Assembly: GCF_030063135.1 (NCBI RefSeq) | Contig: NZ_JASISO010000055.1 | Span: forward strand, 1-49,968 | Length of the DNA: 49,968 nucleotides | Reading direction: 5' to 3' | DNA from: Streptomyces sp. G-G2 | GTDB lineage: Bacteria; Actinomycetota; Actinomycetes; Streptomycetales; Streptomycetaceae | Shown here: piece after piece, positions 7,349-13,779 of the stretch | Numbering within the stretch: position 1 is the first letter of the stretch | Layout of the letters: each line of letters starts with the position of its first letter | Translations under genes and position numbers: made by a program | The notes under the pieces: model-generated | What the model was told of the DNA's origin: nothing | The model's database searches: none | What the model saw: only the letters and a program-made list of their open reading frames with translations

Positions 7349-9442
7349 TCAGAAACGGCCGCCGCCGCCCATCCGGCCACGGGTGCCCCCGCCGCCGTAC
7401 GAGCCCGGGCCGCGCCCCCCGCCCCCGCCGCGGCCCCCGCCCCGGCCGCCGCCGAGGATCTCGCCGAGGATGATCCCGCCGAGCACCGCCCCGCCCATGC
7501 CGCCCTGCTGCGGGCGGCCACCGCCATACGGGTCCTGGTAGGCCCGTACGTCCGCCTCCGCCAGCTGCTGCGCCTGCCGGGCCAGGGAATCCGCCTGCTG
7601 CGCCTCCGCCAGCGCGGCCGCCGGGTCCGAGCCCGTCACCGCCACCGACCGCTCCAGGTGCCGCTGCGCCTCCGCGAGCCGGGTGCGGGCCTGGCTGCCG
7701 ACCGCCCCGCGGCTCGTGGTGACGTAGTCCGCCGCCGCGCCGATCGCGCTGCGGGCCGAGAGCAGGGCCTGGTCCAGCAGGGCGGCCGCGCGCTGGCGGC
7801 CGGTCTCGCGCTCCCGGGCTCCCGCGAGCGCGTCGTCGAGGGCGGCGTCGGCCTCCTCGATCCGGCGCAGGGCGTCGATCGGGTCGTACCGGCCCGCGCC
7901 CTGTTCCTCCCGTACGTCGGCCAGGACGGACTCCGCCCGGCCGATCCGGCCCCGCAGGTCCGCCGTGGAGGTGCCCGCCGCGGTGCCGGTCAGCAGGCCG
8001 CGCGCGTCCGCGAGGTCGGTCTCGGTCTCGTTCAGGGCGCCGGTCAGCTTGCCCGCCGCCTCCGCCAGCTCCTGCGCGCGCCGCTCCACCGCGTCCACCA
8101 GCGTGGACGCCTGGTCGACGGAGCTCTCGGCGGCCCGTACGTGCACGGCCGCCTTGCCGTTGTCCCCGCCGTCGACGGCCGCGCGCGCCTCGCCGAGGCT
8201 GGTGGTCGCGAACAGCAGCCGGTCCTTGGCCTGTTCGGCGTTGGAGGCCACGGGCGCGGACGCGGAGTCGGCGTACCGCCCGGCCAGGGCCGTCAGCGTC
8301 GCCTCCGCCGTGGAGGTACGTCCGGTCAACGCCCGGAAGTGCGTCTGTACGGTCTCCAGCGCCTGCGGGGCGTTCTTCTCCAGCGCGCGCAGCTGGTCGA
8401 ACCCGGCCGACTCGGCGTCCAGGCGGCGGCTGGCCCCGGTGCAGCGGGCCACGATCTCGTCCAGCATCCGGCGCCGGGTCGCGTCGTCCTCGGGGAACGC
8501 GTCGTCGAGCTGCTGGCGCAGCCGGAAGGCGTGCGTCAGCTCGTCCTTGGCGTGGGCCAGGGCCTCGGTGAAGGGGCCCACGGCCGTCTCGCCGAACTGG
8601 GCGGAGGCGAAGCCGAGTTCCTCGGTGCTGGTGCGGACCGCGTCGTCGGTCTCCACCAGCAGGGCCTTGGCCCGGGCGTCGAGATCGGTCAGCGGGAGCC
8701 GCGGCGGGCCCTGCTCGCCCCAGCCGGACGAGGCCGTCGTACCGCGGTCGGGGGCGCCCCTGCGCCTGCGGCGGCCGTACGCGAACACGCCGAGCGCGCC
8801 CGCCGCGCCGACCGCGATCACGGGGAGCACGTAGTCGCCCGCCCCGCTCCCGCCGTCCGCCGCGCCGCCGGGGTCCGCGACTCCGGGGGTGATCGCGGGG
8901 ACCGGGACGGGAAGGCCGCCGAGCACGGCGTCGTACCCGTCGGCCGCGCCGATCGCCGCGCCCGCCCAGTCGTTCTCCTTGAGGGCGGGCTCGATGGCGG
9001 TCCGCGCGACCGCCGCCAGTTGCTCCTTGGTGAAACCGGAGTCGACGTCGGCGGAGTACGCGTACTGCCGGGCCCCGGTCGCGACGGCGAGCAGGACGTC
9101 GTTCTGCCCGAGCCCGTTGCGCTGCGCGGTGGCGTCGGCCCAGCTCTGGGCGGAGCGACCGGAGAAGTCGCGTACGTACGCCACGAACAGCTGGATCCGC
9201 CGGTCGGCGTACAGCGTGTCGAGGGCGGCCGCGACGGCCGGCGCCCGGTCGCCCAGGGCGCCCACCCGGTCGGTGATCTGACCCCGCCGCGACAGGGCGA
9301 CGGGATCGTCGGCCCGCGCGGGCGGGGCCCCGGCCGCGCCCCAGCCGCCGAACGCCAGGAGCGCGGCGGCCAGGGCCAGCACGGTCCGCAGGGGTATCCG
9401 GGCGGTGGCGCGTGTCGGGGTCCTGCTTCTCGGCGGGATCAC
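7349..9442 (-). CDS. TPM-domain membrane protein with long coiled-coil and Gly-rich tail
   Basis: About 697 residues from the chosen GTG at 9442. There is an N-terminal hydrophobic segment (LRTVLALAAALLAFGGWGAA, probably a signal or anchor). A TPM domain follows (residues about 45-170: VGALGDRAPAVAAALDTLY, AQRNGLGQNDVLLAVAT, GFTKEQLAAVAR). Then come a transmembrane helix (YVLPVIAVGAAGALGVFAYG), an Arg-rich patch, about 400 residues of Ala/Arg/Asp-rich coiled coil with one QTHFRALTGR block, and a Gly/Arg-rich C terminus. TPM proteins (YgcG, TLP18.3) are membrane-linked and poorly understood. A longer version starting at 9478 is open but lacks a ribosome-binding site. The 9442 start has a TANNNT box 7 nt upstream and may be leaderless. 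It lies directly upstream of pspA. Confidence 0.85.
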   Translation of the reverse strand: MIPPRSRTPTRATARIPLRTVLALAAALLAFGGWGAAGAPPARADDPVALSRRGQITDRVGALGDRAPAVAAALDTLYADRRIQLFVAYVRDFSGRSAQSWADATAQRNGLGQNDVLLAVATGARQYAYSADVDSGFTKEQLAAVARTAIEPALKENDWAGAAIGAADGYDAVLGGLPVPVPAITPGVADPGGAADGGSGAGDYVLPVIAVGAAGALGVFAYGRRRRRGAPDRGTTASSGWGEQGPPRLPLTDLDARAKALLVETDDAVRTSTEELGFASAQFGETAVGPFTEALAHAKDELTHAFRLRQQLDDAFPEDDATRRRMLDEIVARCTGASRRLDAESAGFDQLRALEKNAPQALETVQTHFRALTGRTSTAEATLTALAGRYADSASAPVASNAEQAKDRLLFATTSLGEARAAVDGGDNGKAAVHVRAAESSVDQASTLVDAVERRAQELAEAAGKLTGALNETETDLADARGLLTGTAAGTSTADLRGRIGRAESVLADVREEQGAGRYDPIDALRRIEEADAALDDALAGARERETGRQRAAALLDQALLSARSAIGAAADYVTTSRGAVGSQARTRLAEAQRHLERSVAVTGSDPAAALAEAQQADSLARQAQQLAEADVRAYQDPYGGGRPQQGGMGGAVLGGIILGEILGGGRGGGRGGGGGRGPGSYGGGGTRGRMGGGGRF

Positions 9443-9449
9443 ATTTCGG

Positions 9450-9455
9450 AGGTTA
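9450..9455 (-). promoter_or_regulatory. -10 box of a possible leaderless transcript (TPM-pspA unit)
   Basis: On the minus strand TAACCT lies 7 nt before GTG 9442, fitting TANNNT and leaderless spacing. I do not see a clear -35. Confidence 0.35.
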
Positions 9456-9495
9456 TGGGGGGATCCCGCGGGGCGCACCCGGAGACCGGGCGCCC

Positions 9496-9527
9496 GGGGG
9501 CTGCGGGTTCGGGCTCCCGCAGCCCCC
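9496..9527 (-). terminator. Stem-loop terminator after the succinate dehydrogenase operon
   Basis: GGGGGCTGCGGG (9496-9507) and CCCGCAGCCCCC (9516-9527) form a perfect 12-bp stem with an 8-nt loop. It lies 33 bp past the stop of the iron-sulfur subunit gene, between it and the TPM gene on the same strand. No U tract follows, as is common for Streptomyces terminators. Confidence 0.65.
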
Positions 9528-9559
9528 GCAGCCCCGCAGCCCCCACGCGTCCCGCGGGC

Positions 9560-10330
9560 TCAGCCTTTGCGGCGGCCGATCTTCGAGCCCAGCCAGACCA
9601 GCGGGTCGTACGCGCGGTCAACCACCCGCTCCTTCAGCGGGATCAGCGCGTTGTCCGTGATCTTGATGCCCTCGGGGCAGACCTCCGTACAGCACTTGGT
9701 GATGTTGCAGTAGCCCAGCCCGTGCTCCTCCTGGGCCGAGCGCTTGCGGTCCAGCCCCTGCTCGGCGGCCGCGTCCAGCGGGTGCATGTCCAGCTCCGCC
9801 ACCCGCATCAGGAACCGCGGCCCCGCGAAGGCGCCCTTGTTCTCCTCGTGGTCGCGCACCACGTGACAGGTGTCCTGGCACAGGAAGCATTCGATGCACT
9901 TGCGGAACTCCTGCGAACGCTCCACGTCCACCTGCGCCATCCGGTACTCGCCCGGCCCCACCCCTTCGGGCGGTACGAAGGCCGGGACCTCCCGCGCCTT
10001 CGCGTAGTTGAAGGACACGTCCGTCACCAGGTCCCGGACCACCGGGAACGCCCGCAGCGGGGTCACCGTGACCGTCTCCTCGGGGGTGAAGGTGGACATG
10101 CGCGTCATGCACATCAGCCGCGGTCGCCCGTTGACCTCCGCACTGCACGAGCCGCACTTGCCCGCCTTGCAGTTCCAGCGGACCGCGAGGTCGCAGGCCT
10201 GGGTGGCCTGGAGCCGGTGGACGATGTCGAGGACCACCTCGCCCTCGTTCACCTCGACGGTGAAGTCCCGCAGCTCACCGCCCTCCGCGTCGCCCCGCCA
10301 GATCCGGAATCGCGCGTCGTAGCTACTCAC
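9560..10330 (-). CDS. sdhB: Succinate dehydrogenase/fumarate reductase iron-sulfur subunit
   Basis: A 256-residue electron-transfer subunit. The N-terminal plant-type ferredoxin domain has CKAGKCGSCSAEVNGRPRLM followed by C for the [2Fe-2S] centre. The C-terminal part has CIECFLCQDTC and CCTEVCPEGI for the [4Fe-4S] and [3Fe-4S] centres. It passes electrons from the flavoprotein to quinone at the membrane anchor. The GTG start at 10330 overlaps the sdhA stop by 4 bp (GTGA), showing translational coupling. I chose this start because the upstream extension is only the sdhA coding region read in another frame. Gene order and anchor type match the mycobacterial Sdh1 (Rv0247c-Rv0249c) class. Confidence 0.92.
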   Translation of the reverse strand: MSSYDARFRIWRGDAEGGELRDFTVEVNEGEVVLDIVHRLQATQACDLAVRWNCKAGKCGSCSAEVNGRPRLMCMTRMSTFTPEETVTVTPLRAFPVVRDLVTDVSFNYAKAREVPAFVPPEGVGPGEYRMAQVDVERSQEFRKCIECFLCQDTCHVVRDHEENKGAFAGPRFLMRVAELDMHPLDAAAEQGLDRKRSAQEEHGLGYCNITKCCTEVCPEGIKITDNALIPLKERVVDRAYDPLVWLGSKIGRRKG

Positions 10331-12276
10331 TCGTACAGCTCCTCTTCGGCGAGGTACTTGACCAGCTCTTCCTTCTCGAAGAGCGCGAGCAGGTCCGGGC
10401 GGACGGGTTCGGTACGGACCCGGGTCAGCGCGATCCGGTCGGCGGCCGGATCGGCCGGGGCCGGGGCGACCGGGCGGCACAGCAGGTTCACCGGGCGCCA
10501 GGCCCGGTCCATGGCCGGGCAGTCCTCGCGGGTGTGCCCGCCGCGGCTCTCGGTGCGCTCCAGGGCGGCCCGCGCCACGCACTCGCTGACCAGCAGCATG
10601 TTGCGCAGGTCCAGGGCCAGGTGCCAGCCCGGGTTGAACTGGCGGTGCCCCTCGACCCCGGCGCGGGCCGCCCGGGCGCGCAGCCCCGCCAGCCGCTCCA
10701 GCGCCTCGGCCATCTCGCCCGCCCGCCGGATGATGCCGACCAGGTCGTTCATCGTCTGCTGGAGCTCCTGGTGGAGGGTGTACGGGTTCTCCGCGCCCTC
10801 CTGCGCGTGGAAGGGGGCCAGCGCCTCCTCGGCCGCCTCGTCGACCCGCTCCTGCGCGACCACGGGCAGGGCTCCGCCCAGCTCGGCGGCGTACCGCGCG
10901 GCGTGCAGACCGGCGCGCCTGCCGAAGACCAGCAGGTCGGACAGGGAGTTCCCGCCGAGCCGGTTCGAGCCGTGCATCCCGCCCGCGACCTCGCCCGCCG
11001 CGAAGAGGCCCGGCACCCCGATGGTGGCCGCGGTGTCGGACTCGACCGCGATGCCGCCCATCACGTAGTGGCAGGTCGGGCCGACCTCCATCGGCTCGGC
11101 GGTGATGTCCACGTCCGCCAGCTCCTTGAACTGGTGGTACATGGAGGGCAGGCGGCGCCGGATCCGCTCCGCGGGCATCCGGGTGGACACGTCCAGGAAC
11201 ACCCCGCCGTGCGGGGAGCCGCGGCCCGCCTTGACCTCGGAGTTGATGGCGCGGGCCACCTCGTCGCGGGGGAGCAGCTCGGGGGGACGCCGGTTGTGGT
11301 CCGGGTCCTCGTACCAGCGGTCGCCCTCCTCCTCCGACTCGGCGTACTTCTCCTTGAAGACGTCCGGGACGTAGTCGAACATGAACCGCGTGCCCTCGCT
11401 GTTGCGCAGCACCCCGCCGTCACCGCGCACCGACTCGGTGACGAGGATCCCCTTCACCGACGGCGGCCAGACCATGCCGGTCGGGTGGAACTGCACGAAC
11501 TCCATGTTCAGCAGCGGCGCCCCGGCGAGCAGGGCCAGCGCGTGGCCGTCACCGGTGTACTCCCAGGAGTTGGACGTGGTCTTGAAGGACTTCCCGATCC
11601 CGCCCGTGGCCAGCACCACCGCGGGGGCCTCCAGCACGAAGAACCGGCCCGACTCGCGCTCGTAGCAGAAGGCCCCCGAGACCCGCTCCCCGTCGTTCGG
11701 GCTGTGGTCCTTCAGGCTGTGGTCCTTCAGGCTGTGGTCCTTCAAAATCCGGGTCACCGTGCACTCCTGGAAGACCTTGAGCCGGGACTCGTAGTCCCCG
11801 GTCTCCTTGAAGTCCTCCTGCTGCAAGGAGACGATCTTCTGCTGGAGGGTGCGGATCAGCTCCAGGCCGGTCCGGTCGCCCACGTGCGCGAGCCGCGGGT
11901 ACTCGTGGCCGCCGAAGTTGCGCTGGGAGATCCGCCCGTCGGGCGTGCGGTCGAACAGCGCGCCCCAGGTCTCCAGCTCCCAGACCCGGTCGGGCGCCTC
12001 CTTGGCGTGCAGCTCCGCCATCCGCCACTGGTTCAGGAACTTGCCCCCGCGCATCGTGTCGCGGAAGTGCACCTGCCAGTTGTCGCCCTCGTTGACGTTG
12101 CCCATGGAGGCGGCGATGCCGCCCTCGGCCATCACCGTGTGGGCCTTGCCGAAGAGGGACTTGCAGATCACCGCGGTACGGGCGCCCCGCTCGCGGGCCT
12201 CGATCGCGGCCCGCAGCCCGGCGCCGCCCGCGCCGACCACGACCACGTCCCACTGCTGCCGTTCCACTTGAGCCAT
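10327..12276 (-). CDS. sdhA: Succinate dehydrogenase/fumarate reductase flavoprotein subunit
   Basis: A 649-residue FAD-dependent oxidoreductase of the TCA cycle/respiratory chain. The N terminus has the Rossmann motif VVVGAGGAGLRAAIEA. KAHTVMAEGGIAA contains the His that normally carries covalent FAD. Substrate-site segments include EFVQFHPTG, HYVMGGI and SNRLGGNSLSDLLVFG; a C-terminal helical domain follows. It starts 1 bp after the stop of the anchor gene and overlaps the iron-sulfur subunit gene. At residues about 178-192 three copies of LKDHS are encoded by a 15-bp tandem repeat, in a loop before the strand that leads to PAVVLATGG; this looks like a recent in-frame expansion. Confidence 0.94.
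   Translation of the reverse strand: MAQVERQQWDVVVVGAGGAGLRAAIEARERGARTAVICKSLFGKAHTVMAEGGIAASMGNVNEGDNWQVHFRDTMRGGKFLNQWRMAELHAKEAPDRVWELETWGALFDRTPDGRISQRNFGGHEYPRLAHVGDRTGLELIRTLQQKIVSLQQEDFKETGDYESRLKVFQECTVTRILKDHSLKDHSLKDHSPNDGERVSGAFCYERESGRFFVLEAPAVVLATGGIGKSFKTTSNSWEYTGDGHALALLAGAPLLNMEFVQFHPTGMVWPPSVKGILVTESVRGDGGVLRNSEGTRFMFDYVPDVFKEKYAESEEEGDRWYEDPDHNRRPPELLPRDEVARAINSEVKAGRGSPHGGVFLDVSTRMPAERIRRRLPSMYHQFKELADVDITAEPMEVGPTCHYVMGGIAVESDTAATIGVPGLFAAGEVAGGMHGSNRLGGNSLSDLLVFGRRAGLHAARYAAELGGALPVVAQERVDEAAEEALAPFHAQEGAENPYTLHQELQQTMNDLVGIIRRAGEMAEALERLAGLRARAARAGVEGHRQFNPGWHLALDLRNMLLVSECVARAALERTESRGGHTREDCPAMDRAWRPVNLLCRPVAPAPADPAADRIALTRVRTEPVRPDLLALFEKEELVKYLAEEELYE
11701..11745 (-). 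repeat. Three 15-bp in-frame tandem repeats inside sdhA
   Basis: GCTGTGGTCCTTCAG occurs at 11701 and 11716, and once more with one changed base at 11731. On the coding strand each unit encodes LKDHS. The unit length is a multiple of three, so copy-number change would keep the frame. Confidence 0.9.
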
Positions 12277-12277
12277 C

Positions 12278-13099
12278 TCAGAAGATCCTCGGGTCGGTGA
12301 AGGCGCCGCTGGCCACCAGGTACACGTAGAAGTCGCAGAGCGCGACGCTGATCAGGGAGGCCCAGGCCAACTGCATGTGGCGGGCGTTGAGCCGGCTCAC
12401 CCAGCCCCACAGCCGATAGCGCACCGGATGCTGGGAGAAGTGCTTGAGCTTGCCGCCGATGATGTGGCGGCAGGAGTGGCAGGACAGGGTGTAGGCCCAG
12501 ATCAGCGCGATGTTGGCGAGGAACAGCACCGAGCCGAGACCCATGTGGCCCCAGGCGTAGTGCTCGTCGCGGAAGGTCAGCACCGTGTCGTAGGTCAGGA
12601 TGCCCGCGACCGGGACCGCCGCGTAGAAGAAGTACCGGTGCATGTTCTGGAGGACCAGCGGGAAGCGGGTCTCGCCCGAGTACGCCGCGTGCGGCTCGGC
12701 GACCGCGCAGGCCGGGGGCGAGGCCCAGAAGCCCCGGTAGTAGGCCTTGCGGTAGTAGTAGCAGGTCAGCCGGAAGCCGAGCGGGAAGATCAGCACCAGC
12801 AGGGCGGGGGAGAGGCCCCACCAGCTGCCGAAGACCTCCCAGTTGGGGCCGCCGCGCATCTCCCGGCAGTTCTCCGCGAGGCACGGGGAGTAGAACGGGG
12901 AGACGTACGGGGCCGCGTAGTAGTCGGCGTTGGCGAAGGCCCGCCAGGTCGAGTAGACGATGAAGGCGAGCAGCCCGGCCGCGGTACCGGCGGGGGCCAG
13001 CCACCACCGGTCGGTGCGCAGGTGCCGGGCGGCGATCGCGGCGCGGGAGGCGCCGTGCACGCCGGTCAGGGGGCGGGGTGGTTCCGTGCCTGTGGCCAA
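12278..13099 (-). CDS. Succinate dehydrogenase membrane anchor, cytochrome b-type (five-helix)
   Basis: A 273-residue membrane protein with about five transmembrane helices: APAGTAAGLLAFIVYSTW, LSPALLVLIFPLGFRLTC, FYAAVPVAGILTYDTVL, SVLFLANIALIWAYTL and LAWASLISVALCDFYVYL. Several His residues (NMHRYF, DEHYAWGHMG, SCHSCRHIIGG, LNARHMQL) could ligate haem or line the quinone site. One large anchor of about 273 residues in place of separate SdhC and SdhD matches Rv0249c of mycobacterial Sdh1, which is my basis for the type. I chose the TTG at 13099 because GGAG lies 6 nt upstream; longer open frames upstream lack a ribosome-binding site. It is directly upstream of sdhA. Confidence 0.85.
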   Translation of the reverse strand: MATGTEPPRPLTGVHGASRAAIAARHLRTDRWWLAPAGTAAGLLAFIVYSTWRAFANADYYAAPYVSPFYSPCLAENCREMRGGPNWEVFGSWWGLSPALLVLIFPLGFRLTCYYYRKAYYRGFWASPPACAVAEPHAAYSGETRFPLVLQNMHRYFFYAAVPVAGILTYDTVLTFRDEHYAWGHMGLGSVLFLANIALIWAYTLSCHSCRHIIGGKLKHFSQHPVRYRLWGWVSRLNARHMQLAWASLISVALCDFYVYLVASGAFTDPRIF

Positions 13100-13194
13100 A
13101 GGGGACTCCGGGAGGAGTGGAGGGGTGGCCCAGGAGACCCGGCCGCCGGGAGGCGGCGGGCCTGATGGGGAGTGCGCGCCGTGCGCCGTGCGAC

Positions 13195-13416
13195 TCAGGG
13201 GGCCCGGCGGTCGCGGGAGCCGAGGCCCTCGTCGTCGGAGTCCGTCCACAGCGAGCTGTCGTACGGGGTGTCCGGGACGAGCACGATCGCGCCGTCGCCC
13301 GGCGCCCCGGGGGCCGCCGACGCCTGACGGGCGACATCGCGCTCCAGTCGCTCTACCGAGCGGACCAGCTCGTTCAGATTGCGTCGTACGGCGGTCAAAT
13401 CGTCCTGAAGGGACAT
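13195..13416 (-). CDS. Small conserved protein leading the succinate dehydrogenase operon
   Basis: A 73-residue protein starting MSLQDDLTAVRRNLNELVRS. The first 33 residues form an amphipathic helix (heptad-like Leu/Val spacing), followed by a Pro/Gly linker and an acidic tail (YDSSLWTDSDDEGLGSRDRR). It has no membrane segment. GAGGG precedes the ATG. It lies 95 bp upstream of the anchor gene on the same strand, so it is probably the first gene of the sdh operon. The mycobacterial operon also begins with a small gene (Rv0250c), but I cannot show homology. Function unknown; an accessory or assembly factor is a guess from position. Confidence 0.7.
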   Translation of the reverse strand: MSLQDDLTAVRRNLNELVRSVERLERDVARQASAAPGAPGDGAIVLVPDTPYDSSLWTDSDDEGLGSRDRRAP

Positions 13417-13702
13417 GACTTGCCCTCACTTCCGCAGGTTGCGGTGGCAACGCTCATGTGCGCCTGCGAGTGTCGCGCCTCACCTCCCCGCTTGTGAAGG
13501 GAAGTGACGCCATTGCGGGCGCGCGGGCGTGAACCACGCGCCCCTCGCCCTCCCCCTCGCCCCCCTCCGGCATCCCTCGGACGGAGTAGTCCGGCCCCGT
13601 TCCGCGCTCCGGATTGGTCCGCACGGGTGGGGTTCGCGGCGTGGCGCGGGGCCACTGCCCACGCTCCGGTGGGCGGTCGATTTCAGTGGGTTTCGTACCG
13701 GT

Positions 13703-13735
13703 GTGATCAGCTCCATATACGGCCATACGTGATCA
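13703..13735. promoter_or_regulatory. Paired GTGATCA sites in the 363-bp divergent promoter region
   Basis: The gap 13417-13779 separates the leftward sdh operon from a rightward binding-protein gene and must hold both promoters. GTGATCA occurs at 13703-13709 and 13729-13735, 26 bp apart and flanking an AT-rich stretch (CATATACGGCCATACG) that could contain a -10 for the rightward gene. The core TGATCA is itself palindromic. No regulator can be named. Confidence 0.35.
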
Positions 13736-13779
13736 AGTCCCGCCCCGCTCAGCCCCGCCCCGCCCCGGAGGTACCACCC

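Noticed and set aside
13492..13498. TTGTGAA, a half-site of the redox regulator Rex, upstream of the sdh operon
   Set aside because: The second half (TTCACAA) is missing at the needed spacing, so one half-site is not enough to claim Rex control.
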